DNA of 64,000 nt from Sphingobacterium zeae (GCF_030818895.1 NZ_JAUTBA010000001.1:5394001-5458000); one strand, 5' to 3'. Numbered from the stretch's first letter, positions 1-9,633 are shown. Numbers and translations are program-made. Notes: a model not told the origin generated them from the sequence alone.

Positions 1-1
1 T

Positions 2-2374
2 GTAGATAAAAGTAGCCAAAATCCTTTACAAAACGTTTCCGTATCCATCGATGGCCAAGCTTCTTTCCATGGTCAGTCAGACAACCATGGAATCATTAAG
101 CTCCATCATCTCAACACTGGGCAACATCGTATTCAGATCTCCTCTGTTGGATATAAAACATGGATCCGCAATGTAAACATAAAAGATAATATGGAACTAC
201 TGGTCGAATTAGAACCAATTACCATACAAATGGAAGAGGTGCTCGTCCAATCTACCCGCGCTAAAAGAAATGCGCCTACAACCTTCAAAAACATCTCAAA
301 AGAGGAAATTACAAAAAACAACCTCGGACAGGATATCCCTTTTCTGCTTAACCAAACACCGTCGGTACAGGTAAATTCAGATGCCGGAGCCGGCATCGGT
401 TATACAGGGATGACCATCCGCGGATCAGATAATCAACGAATCAATGTAACGTTAAATGGCATTCCGCTAAATGATGCGGAGAGCATGGGCTCATTTTTTG
501 TCAATCTTCCTGACTTTGCTTCTTCCACTGAGAGCATCCAAGTTCAACGAGGAATTGGTACCTCAACAAACGGGGCCGGATCATTTGGAGCTTCATTAAA
601 TATTCAATCCAATACACTGGCTGAAAATCCCTATGCAGAACTTAACAACTCGTTCGGTTCGTATAACACTTGGAAAAATACCGTGAAGGTGGGCACCGGA
701 CTAATCAATGACAAATTTGCATTCAATGCCAGGTTATCCAGAATTAGTAGCGATGGCTATATTGAAAGGGGGAGTTCAGACCTACAATCTTTCTATGTAG
801 ATGGTGGTTATTATGGTAAAAAGCACATCCTAAAAGGAATTGTATTCTGGGGAAAAGAAAAAACATATCAGGCATGGAATGGCGTTCCCGAACCGTTAAT
901 TACTGGAGATCGGTCGCGTATGGATGACTATGCCGATAATGCGCTCGAAATAGCAGGAGCTGAAAAGGATCGGTTTATGAATGCCGGTCGAAACTATAAC
1001 CTGTACACCTATAAAAACCAAACTGATAATTATACGCAAAAACATCATCAGCTTCATTATACCAATATCCTGAGCGACAAGTTAACACTCAATACCGCCC
1101 TCCATTATACCAGAGGTTATGGCTACTATGAAGAAATGAGACCTGGTGATAAATTGAGTAAATATGGCCTGCCCGATGTGATTATGGGAAAAGACACCAT
1201 ACAGAAAACAGATCTAGTGCGCAGAAGATGGTTGGATAACTATTTTTATGGCTTGACCTACTCCCTCAATTATAAACCCAACGATCAGCTGGAGATTACC
1301 TGGGGGGGAGCCTACAATCAATACAGAGGGAAACATTATGGTCAAGTCATATGGGCACGATATGCCTCAACAGGATTTCTGGATGACAAATACTACTTCG
1401 GAAAATCACAAAAAAATGATTTTAGTAATTTCTTAAAGATCGATTACAAATTGGACCAGTGGATTCTAATGGCCGATGTCCAATATAGAAATGTCGACTA
1501 TCACATGTATGGCGATGACGATAAAGTCAAAAACTATAACTATCATCCAAAATTCAATTTTTTAAACCCAAAAGCAGGCGCAACTTATCTCTTAAATGAT
1601 TATTCAAATGTGTATGCTTCCTATGCTTTTGCGCAGAAAGAGCCTGTTCGGAAAGATTTTATTGAAAAAAACAGCAATTTACCTGATCCAACACCGGAGA
1701 AAATGCAGGATATAGAATTTGGTTACCGATTTGCAAACGAAAAACTTAACATTGGGTTGAATGGATATGGCATGTTTTACAAAAATCAGCTGATTCCAAC
1801 TGGCGAAATCAGTGATACAGGTTCTCCGATTCGCCAAAATGTCAACAATAGCTATCGGATCGGCATCGAGTTTGATGGCTCATGGAACATCAATAAGCAG
1901 CTTAATTGGAAAGCAACTGCGAGTTTTAGCCAAAATAAAATCAAAAACTTTGAAGAGGTTGTAAAAGATATATATGGAGTCGCCCCTGATATGAAAATCT
2001 TTTACGCAAAGACGGACATCGCATTGTCTCCAGGAACTATTTTATCAAGTAATTTCTCTTATAGCCCTATAACACCACTTACATTTTCACTTTTATCCAA
2101 ATATGTGGCTAGACAATACCTGGATAATTCATCTACAAAAGAAAGAAGTATTTCCGCTTATTTTGTCAACAATCTTTTGGCAAACTATAGCTTGACAGCA
2201 TTGGGCTTTAAAAACATCAGTGCAACATTACAGGTCAACAACATATTGAACGAGAAGTATGAGGCCAATGGCTACACTTTTGGCGGGATGGAAGGTGATA
2301 GCCGAAAGTACTATAATTTTTATTTCCCACAAGCACCAACGAATTTCCTATTGGGCCTTAACTTCAAATTTTAG
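2..2374 (+). CDS. TonB-dependent outer-membrane receptor, 5' end outside window
   Basis: The frame is already open at base 2, so the gene begins before the window and the ATG at 191 is internal. The first ~60 visible residues (beta strands, HRIQISSVGYKTW) look like the carboxypeptidase-regulatory-like domain that precedes many Bacteroidota receptors. A plug domain follows (TIRGSDNQRINVTLNGIPLNDAE, then IQVQRGIGTSTNGAGSFGAS), then a long barrel ending in the aromatic terminus LGLNFKF. Proteins of this type import siderophores, vitamins or other nutrients with TonB/ExbBD energy. The barrel gives no clear substrate and no SusD partner lies beside it, so the ligand is unknown. A hairpin terminator follows. 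Confidence 0.93.
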   Translation, partial: VDKSSQNPLQNVSVSIDGQASFHGQSDNHGIIKLHHLNTGQHRIQISSVGYKTWIRNVNIKDNMELLVELEPITIQMEEVLVQSTRAKRNAPTTFKNISKEEITKNNLGQDIPFLLNQTPSVQVNSDAGAGIGYTGMTIRGSDNQRINVTLNGIPLNDAESMGSFFVNLPDFASSTESIQVQRGIGTSTNGAGSFGASLNIQSNTLAENPYAELNNSFGSYNTWKNTVKVGTGLINDKFAFNARLSRISSDGYIERGSSDLQSFYVDGGYYGKKHILKGIVFWGKEKTYQAWNGVPEPLITGDRSRMDDYADNALEIAGAEKDRFMNAGRNYNLYTYKNQTDNYTQKHHQLHYTNILSDKLTLNTALHYTRGYGYYEEMRPGDKLSKYGLPDVIMGKDTIQKTDLVRRRWLDNYFYGLTYSLNYKPNDQLEITWGGAYNQYRGKHYGQVIWARYASTGFLDDKYYFGKSQKNDFSNFLKIDYKLDQWILMADVQYRNVDYHMYGDDDKVKNYNYHPKFNFLNPKAGATYLLNDYSNVYASYAFAQKEPVRKDFIEKNSNLPDPTPEKMQDIEFGYRFANEKLNIGLNGYGMFYKNQLIPTGEISDTGSPIRQNVNNSYRIGIEFDGSWNINKQLNWKATASFSQNKIKNFEEVVKDIYGVAPDMKIFYAKTDIALSPGTILSSNFSYSPITPLTFSLLSKYVARQYLDNSSTKERSISAYFVNNLLANYSLTALGFKNISATLQVNNILNEKYEANGYTFGGMEGDSRKYYNFYFPQAPTNFLLGLNFKF

Positions 2375-2459
2375 GATTTTTATAAGAACCTGTTAATCCC
2401 ACAGCCGATAACAGCGGGCAAACCACACTAAAGATGCTCTCTGATCAAACACTGCTAAC

Positions 2460-2508
2460 AAAGAAATCTCTCTTTTTTCCTTCAGAGGAAAGAGAGATTT
2501 CTTTTTAT
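2460..2508 (+). terminator. Rho-independent terminator after the TonB receptor
   Basis: The arms at 2461-2480 and 2487-2503 (AAGAAATCTCTC pairing with GAGAGATTTCTT, with a small T bulge) enclose a TTCAGA loop and run into a T tract. It separates the receptor from dtd. Confidence 0.8.
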
Positions 2509-2581
2509 ATGGTGGATAAAACTGAATTTCCCATCGTGTTTGACAATCGGAATTTTTACCTTTGGTTTTATACATTTCACT

Positions 2582-3040
2582 ATGCGCGCAGTTATACAAC
2601 GAGTTACCAAAGCTTCTTGTACCGTAGATAATCAGATAACAGGCCAGATCCAGAAGGGTCTAATGATTTTATTAGGAGTTGAAGAAGCAGATACAACGGA
2701 AGATCTGAAATGGTTAGGACAAAAATTCATCAACTTACGCATCTTCGAGGATGAACAGGGTATGATGAATAAGTCGATACAAGATGTAGACGGAAATATC
2801 TTACTCGTCTCACAATTCACGCTCTTTGCTCAAACAAAAAAAGGAAACAGGCCTTCCTTTATCAGAGCAGCAAAACCGGATAAAGCCAAACCAATGTATG
2901 AAGAGATGGCTTTACTGCTAAGTCAATTGCTCCAAAAAGAGGTTCAGCTTGGCATATTCGGAGCCGATATGAAAATTGACCTACTGAATGATGGTCCAGT
3001 GACCATCGTTATGGACACAAAAGATAAGGACAACTTTTAA
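2582..3040 (+). CDS. dtd: D-aminoacyl-tRNA deacylase
   Basis: This gives 152 residues, the usual Dtd length. Dtd hydrolyses D-aminoacyl-tRNAs (and Gly-tRNA-Ala) so that wrong amino acids do not reach the ribosome. The start MRAVIQRV is the family N-terminus; the frame is open further upstream, but that would add 14 unrelated residues. The two active-site signatures are present: SQFTL at residues 77-81 and GPVT at 138-141. The MazG-like gene begins 18 bases after the stop on the same strand, so the two are probably co-transcribed as a small housekeeping pair. Confidence 0.95.
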   Translation: MRAVIQRVTKASCTVDNQITGQIQKGLMILLGVEEADTTEDLKWLGQKFINLRIFEDEQGMMNKSIQDVDGNILLVSQFTLFAQTKKGNRPSFIRAAKPDKAKPMYEEMALLLSQLLQKEVQLGIFGADMKIDLLNDGPVTIVMDTKDKDNF

Positions 3041-3058
3041 TTTTTAATTGAACACAAG

Positions 3059-3385
3059 ATGACTATTAAAGAAGCACAAGAGGTTATTGACAAATGGATC
3101 AATAGTACCGGAGTACGTTATTTCAATGAGTTGACAAACACCGCTATACTCATGGAAGAAGTCGGTGAAGTTGCCCGAATAATGGCTCGGCAATACGGAG
3201 AACAATCTTTCAAAAAGTCAGACAAAGAAGTTAATTTAGCAGATGAAATGGCCGATGTATTATTCGTTTTGATGTGCCTTGCCAATCAAACGGGAATTGA
3301 TCTAACAGCGGCTTTGGAACAAAATCTTCAAAAGAAATCAATTCGGGATGCCGACCGCCATAAAAACAACGAAAAACTTAAATAA
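3059..3385 (+). CDS. MazG-like nucleotide pyrophosphohydrolase
   Basis: A short all-alpha protein of 108 residues. It has the family metal site EEVGEVAR (about residues 29-36) and a second acidic helix with DEMADVLF (about 61-68), matching the EExxE...ExxD pattern of MazG/dUTPase-like NTP pyrophosphatases. Such enzymes hydrolyse non-canonical or excess nucleoside triphosphates to NMP and pyrophosphate. Single-domain forms directly downstream of dtd are common in Bacteroidota. The exact nucleotide cannot be read from the sequence. Confidence 0.9.
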   Translation: MTIKEAQEVIDKWINSTGVRYFNELTNTAILMEEVGEVARIMARQYGEQSFKKSDKEVNLADEMADVLFVLMCLANQTGIDLTAALEQNLQKKSIRDADRHKNNEKLK

Positions 3386-3445
3386 CCAAGAGTAGTATTA
3401 TTTGTACACTTCTTTGAGATAATATTTAATTTTAAATCGCGTACG

Positions 3446-5146
3446 ATGCATAAATTCATAACCTATTCGCTCATAGCTAGCGTTTTCATTGCCTCTTGTA
3501 CAACAAAACAACGGCTAAATTCCAGCGTTGAGAAACCCAGTACATTTAATAAGGCGGCCGTTGTCACAGCACATCCTTTGGCTTCAGAAGTCGGGGTAAA
3601 GATTTTAAAACAAGGTGGAAATGCAATAGATGCTGCAGTTGCCGTACAATTTGCCCTTGCAGTAGTTTATCCAAATGCCGGAAATATTGGCGGCGGTGGC
3701 TTTATGCTCTACCGCGATCATCGGGGTAATTTAGATGCCTTAGATTTTCGTGAGAAAGCTCCTCTAAAAGCATCCCGGGATATGTACCTCGATGCCAAAG
3801 GCAATGTTATTCCGGAGTTGAGCCTTTATAGTCAATTGGCCTCTGGTATCCCTGGATCTGTTGCTGGTATGTGGGAAGCCCACAGAAAGTACGGCAAATT
3901 GCAATGGAAAGATCTCCTACTCCCAGCAATACAGCTAGCGAAAACAGGTTTTAAAATCAGTCAACGACAAGCCAATGAGTTTGAAAGCCATAAAGAGCGT
4001 TTTGTCAAACTGAATCCCGCTGGTGCTGCAATTATCAAAACCACAGTTTGGCGAGCAGGTGACCTATTTAGTCAGGAGGAACTTGCAAAAACACTGGAAA
4101 GAATCGCAATCGAAGGCCGAGACGGTTTCTATAAAGGTAAAACGGCCGACTTCATTGTTGCCGAAATGGGTAAAGGGAAAGGTATTATTAATCATCAAGA
4201 TCTACTGGATTATCAGGCACTTTGGCGTACCCCAATTTCCACAAATTATAGGGGCCACAGAGTGATTTCCATGCCGCCGCCTTCGAGTGGGGGAACATCT
4301 CTTTTGGCCCTGCTCAAATCAGTCGAACAGTTCCCACTTCAGCGCTGGGGCTTTCAAACCGATTCAACCATTCGTGTCATAGTCGAAGCTGAACGCTATG
4401 TATATGCCAATCGGGCTAAGTATTTGGGCGATCCTGATTTCATTAAGGTACCCATCCAACAGCTTATTGACTCTGCCTCAAATGCGCATAAACTCCATTC
4501 ATTCAATTTCCATAAAGCGACATCAAGCAAAGATGTCAATGCAGATGTCATTCCTGGCTATGAAAGTGAACAAACGACGCATTTCAATATCGTAGACGAG
4601 CAAGGGAATGCAGTATCCATTACAACAACACTTAATGATTCTTATGGCTCAGGAGTATTTGTGGAGGGCGCAGGTTTTCTCCTAAACAATGAAATGGACG
4701 ATTTCTCCGTAAAGACCGGTGTCCCAAACATGTATGGGCTTACTGGGGAAAAAGCGAACGAGATTCAGCCTGGCAAAAGGATGCTCAGCTCAATGACACC
4801 CACTATTGTAGAAAAAGATGGCAAACTATTTATGGTTGTAGGAACCCCTGGAGGATCAACTATCATTACCTCTGTTTTTCAGACCATCCTCAACGTTATT
4901 GACTTCCGACAAAATGCCCAATCAGCTGTAAGCCTGCCAAGATTTCATCATCAATGGCTTCCTGATCGTATTGACGTCGAAAATAACGCAATCGATGTCA
5001 ATCTACGTGATCAATTGACAAAAGATGGCTATACGATAAATCCGAGAGGGACAATCGGTCGTGTGGAGAATATACTTGTATTACCAAATGGTAAATTACA
5101 GACCGGAGCCGACCCGCGTGGAGACGATACGGCAAAAGGCTATTAA
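3446..5146 (+). CDS. ggt: Gamma-glutamyltransferase (lipoprotein)
   Basis: A 566-residue protein of the gamma-glutamyltranspeptidase family, which cleaves or transfers the gamma-glutamyl group of glutathione and similar peptides. The N-terminus has a hydrophobic stretch and a lipobox ending at Cys17 (IASC), so it is probably a periplasmic or outer-membrane lipoprotein. The precursor is expected to cut itself before Thr377 in QTTHFNIVD, the nucleophile of the small subunit. The substrate-loop signature GGGGFML (near residue 80) and the late PGGSTI motif are also present. A strong terminator shared with groL follows. Confidence 0.95.
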   Translation: MHKFITYSLIASVFIASCTTKQRLNSSVEKPSTFNKAAVVTAHPLASEVGVKILKQGGNAIDAAVAVQFALAVVYPNAGNIGGGGFMLYRDHRGNLDALDFREKAPLKASRDMYLDAKGNVIPELSLYSQLASGIPGSVAGMWEAHRKYGKLQWKDLLLPAIQLAKTGFKISQRQANEFESHKERFVKLNPAGAAIIKTTVWRAGDLFSQEELAKTLERIAIEGRDGFYKGKTADFIVAEMGKGKGIINHQDLLDYQALWRTPISTNYRGHRVISMPPPSSGGTSLLALLKSVEQFPLQRWGFQTDSTIRVIVEAERYVYANRAKYLGDPDFIKVPIQQLIDSASNAHKLHSFNFHKATSSKDVNADVIPGYESEQTTHFNIVDEQGNAVSITTTLNDSYGSGVFVEGAGFLLNNEMDDFSVKTGVPNMYGLTGEKANEIQPGKRMLSSMTPTIVEKDGKLFMVVGTPGGSTIITSVFQTILNVIDFRQNAQSAVSLPRFHHQWLPDRIDVENNAIDVNLRDQLTKDGYTINPRGTIGRVENILVLPNGKLQTGADPRGDDTAKGY

Positions 5147-5151
5147 AGAAC

Positions 5152-5195
5152 AAAAAGAAAGGCTCATTTGTAATTCCAAATGAGCCTTTCTTTTT
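5152..5195. terminator. Bidirectional terminator between ggt and groL
   Basis: A perfect stem with arms at 5152-5170 and 5177-5195 (AAAGGCTCATTTG pairing with CAAATGAGCCTTT) and a TAATTC loop, flanked by A and T tracts on both sides. It serves the two converging genes ggt (+) and groL (-). Confidence 0.9.
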
Positions 5196-5214
5196 ATTTA
5201 GAAATGGGATGATC

Positions 5215-6852
5215 TTACATCATTCCGCCCATGCCGCCACCCATTGGAGGAGCACCAGCACCTACAGGGTTTTCTTCAGCTTCGTCAGCCAATACACACT
5301 CTGTAGTTAATAACATTGAAGCAACTGAAGCTGCATTTTCTAATGCTACACGAGATACTTTAGTTGGATCAATTACACCAGCAGCGATTAAGTTTTCGTA
5401 ACGGTCTGTACGTGCATTGTAACCGAAATCTGCAGTTCCTTCTTTCACTTTTTGAACGATTACTGCACCTTCAATACCAGCGTTATTACAGATCTGACGT
5501 AATGGCTCTTCGATAGCGCGCTTGATGATGTCAATACCGATTTGCTCATCTTCGTTGTCACCTTTAAGGTTTACCAAAGCTTCAGTTGAGCGAATGAAGG
5601 CAACACCACCACCAGCGATAATACCTTCTTCAACAGCTGCACGAGTTGCGTGTAAAGCATCATCAACACGGTCTTTTTTCTCTTTCATTTCAACCTCAGT
5701 AGTTGCACCGACATATAACACGGCTACACCACCTGACAATTTTGCTAAACGTTCTTGTAGTTTTTCGCGATCGTAGTCTGAAGTTGTTGTTTCGATTTGT
5801 GAACGGATTTGAGCAACACGTGCTTTAATATCCTCTACATTACCAGAACCATTGATAATCGTTGTGTTATCTTTGTCAACTTGAACTTTTTCAGCTTGAC
5901 CTAAGTAAGATAACTCAGCATTTTCTAATTTGAAACCTCTTTCTTCAGAGATAACAGTACCACCAGTTAAGATCGCGATATCCTCTAACATTGCTTTACG
6001 ACGGTCACCGAAACCTGGTGCTTTGACAGCTGCAACTTTTAAAGAACCACGGATTTTATTAACCACTAAGGTTGCCAAAGCCTCACCATCTAGATCTTCA
6101 GCAATGATCAACAAAGGTTTGCCAGTTTGAACTTGTTTCTCCAAGATAGGCAGCAATTCTTTCATGTTGCTGATTTTCTTGTCATAGATCAAAATATATG
6201 GATTATCCAATTCCGCTTCCATCTTATCGGAATTTGTCACAAAATATGGTGACAAATAACCGCGGTCAAATTGCATACCTTCCACAGTTTTAACTTCTGT
6301 TTCAGTACCTTTAGCTTCTTCTACAGTGATAACACCATCGTTACCTACTTTTTCCATTGCCTGTGCAATTAACGAACCAATTACTTCGTCATTGTTAGCT
6401 GAAATTGTAGCAACTTGTTTGATTTTATTGTTGTCTTGACCAACTTCTTGAGATTGTGATTTCAAGTTGGCAACTACAGTAGCAACCGCTTTATCAATAC
6501 CACGTTTTAGATCCATTGGGTTAGCACCAGCAGCCACAGATTTGATACCTGGAGCAACGATTGCTTGCGCTAATACTGTAGCAGTAGTTGTACCATCACC
6601 AGCTTGATCAGCTGTTTTGGAAGCTACTTCTTTTACCATTTGCGCACCCATGTTTTCTAAAGCGTCTTTCAATTCGATTTCTTTCGCTACCGAAACACCA
6701 TCTTTAGTAATTACTGGAGCACCAAATTTCTTCTCAATAATTACGTTACGTCCTTTAGGACCTAATGTTACTTTAACTGCATTTGCCAAGGTATCTACAC
6801 CTTTTTTAAGGGCTTCACGAGCCTCAACGTTATATTTTACTTGTTTTGCCAT
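5215..6852 (-). CDS. groL: 60-kDa chaperonin GroEL
   Basis: A full-length 545-residue GroEL ending in the typical Gly-Met tail GGMGGMM. The ATP-binding signature GDGTTTATVLA (near residue 86) and the apical and intermediate domains are intact. It forms the tetradecameric folding chamber that works with the GroES cap. groS lies upstream on the same strand with 160 untranslated bases between. A small imperfect hairpin (6901-6920, AAACCG/CGGTTT) sits in that gap and could be a processing or attenuation site. No CIRCE operator is visible. Confidence 0.98.
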   Translation of the reverse strand: MAKQVKYNVEAREALKKGVDTLANAVKVTLGPKGRNVIIEKKFGAPVITKDGVSVAKEIELKDALENMGAQMVKEVASKTADQAGDGTTTATVLAQAIVAPGIKSVAAGANPMDLKRGIDKAVATVVANLKSQSQEVGQDNNKIKQVATISANNDEVIGSLIAQAMEKVGNDGVITVEEAKGTETEVKTVEGMQFDRGYLSPYFVTNSDKMEAELDNPYILIYDKKISNMKELLPILEKQVQTGKPLLIIAEDLDGEALATLVVNKIRGSLKVAAVKAPGFGDRRKAMLEDIAILTGGTVISEERGFKLENAELSYLGQAEKVQVDKDNTTIINGSGNVEDIKARVAQIRSQIETTTSDYDREKLQERLAKLSGGVAVLYVGATTEVEMKEKKDRVDDALHATRAAVEEGIIAGGGVAFIRSTEALVNLKGDNEDEQIGIDIIKRAIEEPLRQICNNAGIEGAVIVQKVKEGTADFGYNARTDRYENLIAAGVIDPTKVSRVALENAASVASMLLTTECVLADEAEENPVGAGAPPMGGGMGGMM

Positions 6853-7012
6853 TTTTTATAAGTATTAAGTATTTCAAGAAGTGTAATGAAGATAGTATAC
6901 TAAACCGTAAACCGGTTTTATCTTTTAATATGCACATTTACAACTCCACTAAAATAAACTTGAATTTTTAACCGAGCCAGTAAGCTCATTTTTAAATAAT
7001 CTTTTGTATGAA

Positions 7013-7288
7013 TTAGATGACTGCGTAAATATCAGACTCACGCATAATTAAGTACTCTTTTCCTTCGTAAGTAATTTCAGTACCTGCGTATTTTCCGTAT
7101 AATACTTTGTCACCAACTTTCACAGTTAACGGTTCGTCAACTTTACCTGTACCTACAGCAACTACTGTACCTTGAGATGGTTTTTCTTTTGCTGTATCGG
7201 GGATATACAACCCTGAAGCTGTTTTTTCTTCTGCTGGAGCAGCTTCTACTACTACTCTGTCTCCGATAGGTTTGATACTTAATGCCAT
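7013..7288 (-). CDS. groS: 10-kDa co-chaperonin GroES
   Basis: A 91-residue GroES with the canonical start ALSIKPIGDRVVVEAAPAEEKTASGLYIPD, including the mobile loop that docks on GroEL, and the roof and C-terminal strands (KVLYGKYAGTEITYEGKEYLIMRESDIYAVI). It caps the GroEL chamber. It is the first gene of the groS-groL pair; its leader is in the 337-base gap before secG. Confidence 0.98.
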   Translation of the reverse strand: MALSIKPIGDRVVVEAAPAEEKTASGLYIPDTAKEKPSQGTVVAVGTGKVDEPLTVKVGDKVLYGKYAGTEITYEGKEYLIMRESDIYAVI

Positions 7289-7625
7289 AATTAATTTACT
7301 TTTTATCTGTTTTTGAATTTATTTTTATGTTATAATCGCTATAAGCACATCATCTTTTATGCCAATTGTAATTGGAAGGGCTTTTAAGACAATTTTTCAC
7401 ACAAAAGTTAACATCCCAATCGACAAAAATTCATTTTGCTGTCACACTGTCATTTTATGTCTGCCAGTCTTACTTCTGCTTACCAAATATCCATTCAATT
7501 TAATACGCTTAATCCGCTTAGCAAAACGTTCACGATCCTTTCATTGACAACAACGTCTAAAAAATACAGAAAACAAAAAGCCCCGTTTGCTTTCACAAAC
7601 AGGGCGTATAATTTTTTATTGACAA
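7289..7625. other. Intergenic region: groS control region and secG terminator
   Basis: No gene is visible in this 337-base gap. It holds the secG terminator (7570-7605) and, nearer groS, a 14-base palindrome (CCAATTGTAATTGG, 7362-7375). A sequence like a Bacteroidota -7 box lies on the minus strand (TAACTTTTG, 7402-7410). Two direct CTGTCA copies (7439-7444 and 7447-7452) precede it. These are candidate control sites for the chaperonin genes. Confidence 0.5.
7570..7605 (-). terminator. Terminator after secG
   Basis: On the minus strand GCCCTGTTTG pairs with CAAACGGGGC (one U-G wobble) around a TGAAAG loop and is followed by TTTTTGTTTT. It ends the miaB-secG operon before groS. Confidence 0.85.
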
Positions 7626-8039
7626 CTATTTTTTAGCCTCTTCTGCCGGTTTAGCGGTAGGCGCTGTTGCAGGTACTTTTTCCTGAGATTGAGCCGGAGC
7701 TGTTTGCTCTTGTCCAGCAGGAGCAGCAGCAGGATTTTGTCCAGTACCTAAGTTCAATGGACCTTGTTGAGCAGGCGCTTCAATTTGCCCCCCCAATCCT
7801 CCTTTGGATGTGCTTGGAGATGTTCCAATAATATTTACACCCAAACTAAATACCATGATGGCAATAACCATGATCCAAGTACCTTTTTCCAAAATGTCAC
7901 CTGTACGTTTTACACCCATAAGATTCGTTCCACCCGAAAAACCAGATGATAAACCTCCTCCTTTTGGATTTTGGATTAAAACCAAAAACGCTAAAATAAT
8001 ACTAGCCAATATGATTAGACCGATTAATAATCCTTGCAT
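7626..8039 (-). CDS. secG: Preprotein translocase subunit SecG
   Basis: A 137-residue protein. The N-terminal half fits SecG: a first membrane helix (LIGLIILASIILAFLVLIQ), the conserved loop PKGGGLSSGFSGGTNLMGVKRTGDILEKGTW, and a second helix. The C-terminal ~60 residues are a low-complexity Ala/Pro/Gln tail, as is common in this phylum. SecG assists SecYE/SecA protein export. It is the last gene of the operon, 12 bases after its neighbour and followed by a terminator. Confidence 0.93.
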   Translation of the reverse strand: MQGLLIGLIILASIILAFLVLIQNPKGGGLSSGFSGGTNLMGVKRTGDILEKGTWIMVIAIMVFSLGVNIIGTSPSTSKGGLGGQIEAPAQQGPLNLGTGQNPAAAPAGQEQTAPAQSQEKVPATAPTAKPAEEAKK

Positions 8040-8051
8040 CTCTTTATGTTA

Positions 8052-9095
8052 TTAATTTAATTTCTTTTCTAATTCTGTTATGCGTGCCGCAAAGTAAGCA
8101 TTTTTTTCTGGATATTTCAAAACTAATTTTTTGTAAACCTCTATTGCCTTTGGATATAAGCCCTGTTCCACATAGATTTTTGCAAGCGTTTCGGTAACGA
8201 GTGAGTACTGATCTTCCGAACTTTTCCTGGCTTTATTCTCTAAATCCAACTTCTCCGCTTGTAGCGGCTGAATGATAGGTTCTTCGCGGATAAACTTCTC
8301 AATGACCTTGTCAGATTTACGCGGTATCTGAAAAGCGACCGTTGTTTTAACCTCATCACTTAATTTCGCCTCAGGCGGTTGCAAATGAAAAATATTCTCA
8401 CGGATCTGTTGATCTAATAGCTGGCTATCCAGTTTTTCATGAATTTTTTCAACATCATCACGCGATGGCTTCATTGGACTCAAAGGAGATTTAACGTAAG
8501 GCTGATAAGTATGCGCATACTCCAATCTTGTTTTATGTAGCCACCACAAAAAACTGTAGGGCATCGTATCATCATCATAAACAGAAACATGCTCGTGACT
8601 ATCATTACTTTCGTCGGCAACAGATTCCTGAGGAACCGCGGCCACAACTTGAGACTCCTGCAAATCACCACTAGTTACATCCTGTTGACTATTCGACCGA
8701 AAATATTCTGTTGCAGCCCCAGCCTCAATCAAACGATTCAACTCATCCATCTCTATTTCTCCATCGGCCACAATTTCGACAACACGATCATTGCTAATAG
8801 ATTCCTCATCCACTAATAATTCATCCGATGGCGTTATTGCTGCAGAATCTACGATAGATTTAACATGCACAAATTCATAAAGCCAACTCGGGGAACAAGC
8901 ATATAACAGGGTGGAAGATAAATTCTGAACAGTTTGATGTTTTTCAAAAACTTTACGTTCATAAACGAATCGTAAGCTCTGTGCATAAGGGTATTTTTCA
9001 ATCAAGGCCAAAATCAAATCTTCCTCCACCGTATCAGGGTAGTTGAGTGCTCGAAAAAAAAGCTCCTTATTGGGTAATGATACATTAAGATTCAT
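8052..9095 (-). CDS. TPR-containing protein of unknown function, operon with lptE and secG
   Basis: A 347-residue protein starting MNLNVSLPNKELFF; an in-frame ATG at 9122 would overlap the end of lptE by 14 bases, so the ATG at 9095 is preferred. The N-terminal ~90 residues form a helical block, the middle is acidic and probably disordered, and the C-terminus has one clear TPR-like pair (LAKIYVEQGLYPKAIEVYKKLVLKYPEK). No signal peptide is seen, so it is probably cytoplasmic. Its fixed place between lptE and secG suggests an envelope or secretion role. The function is not recognised. Confidence 0.8.
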   Translation of the reverse strand: MNLNVSLPNKELFFRALNYPDTVEEDLILALIEKYPYAQSLRFVYERKVFEKHQTVQNLSSTLLYACSPSWLYEFVHVKSIVDSAAITPSDELLVDEESISNDRVVEIVADGEIEMDELNRLIEAGAATEYFRSNSQQDVTSGDLQESQVVAAVPQESVADESNDSHEHVSVYDDDTMPYSFLWWLHKTRLEYAHTYQPYVKSPLSPMKPSRDDVEKIHEKLDSQLLDQQIRENIFHLQPPEAKLSDEVKTTVAFQIPRKSDKVIEKFIREEPIIQPLQAEKLDLENKARKSSEDQYSLVTETLAKIYVEQGLYPKAIEVYKKLVLKYPEKNAYFAARITELEKKLN

Positions 9096-9108
9096 CTTAT
9101 AAATAGAG

Positions 9109-9624
9109 TTACCAATTAGCAAAAGCTTTATTGTATATATCTTCCGTTAGCATTTGAATAATTTCCTTACCCAAAGTCTCTTCCTGTGCACTCTGAAGGT
9201 TTCCAGCGAACTCTTTAAAACGTGTAAATGGCTGTTCAAAATCGTCCTTCGGGTTAATTTTATTATGATAAGTCACTTTGACTGTGATCGTCAATCTATT
9301 CATAGCAGCACGATCAGTCCCCGCTTCAACAGCAGCAGGACTTATCGTATACTCGGTGATAAATCCCTCAAAGTTTGCATCACCATCCTGGTTCACCTGA
9401 CTCAATCGAGACTGATTACGAATACGCTCTTTAAGTGCCTCCGTAAAATTCTGACTCAATGTCGGGTAAACTAATGGAGCAATGTTTTCGAAATATTGAA
9501 TATTAACTGTTTTCATTCCCTCAGGAATAGACCCACCAGTAAACCCATATTTTACCCCACAACTATTCATGACAAACAAAAAGATTGTCGTGAGAAAAGT
9601 ATATACTATTTTTTTTGACAACAT
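9109..9624 (-). CDS. lptE: LptE-family LPS assembly lipoprotein
   Basis: A 171-residue lipoprotein: hydrophobic signal followed by a lipobox at Cys22 (MNSC), then GVKYGFTGGSIPEGMKTVNIQYFENIAPLVYP, typical of Bacteroidota LptE-like proteins. LptE plugs the LptD barrel and helps place lipopolysaccharide in the outer leaflet. It lies 9 bases after the sigma-54 regulator gene in the same operon. Sequence similarity to enterobacterial LptE is weak in this phylum, so the call rests on the lipoprotein pattern and the conserved neighbourhood. Confidence 0.85.
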   Translation of the reverse strand: MLSKKIVYTFLTTIFLFVMNSCGVKYGFTGGSIPEGMKTVNIQYFENIAPLVYPTLSQNFTEALKERIRNQSRLSQVNQDGDANFEGFITEYTISPAAVEAGTDRAAMNRLTITVKVTYHNKINPKDDFEQPFTRFKEFAGNLQSAQEETLGKEIIQMLTEDIYNKAFANW

Positions 9625-9633
9625 CTGTAAACT

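Noticed and set aside
5522..6868. Several plus-strand frames opposite groL
   Set aside because: These are shadows of a highly biased, well-expressed gene; no start signals or family features.
6853..7400. CIRCE/HrcA operator for groS-groL
   Set aside because: No TTAGCACTC-N9-GAGTGCTAA-like sequence is present in the leader or in the gap between the two genes.
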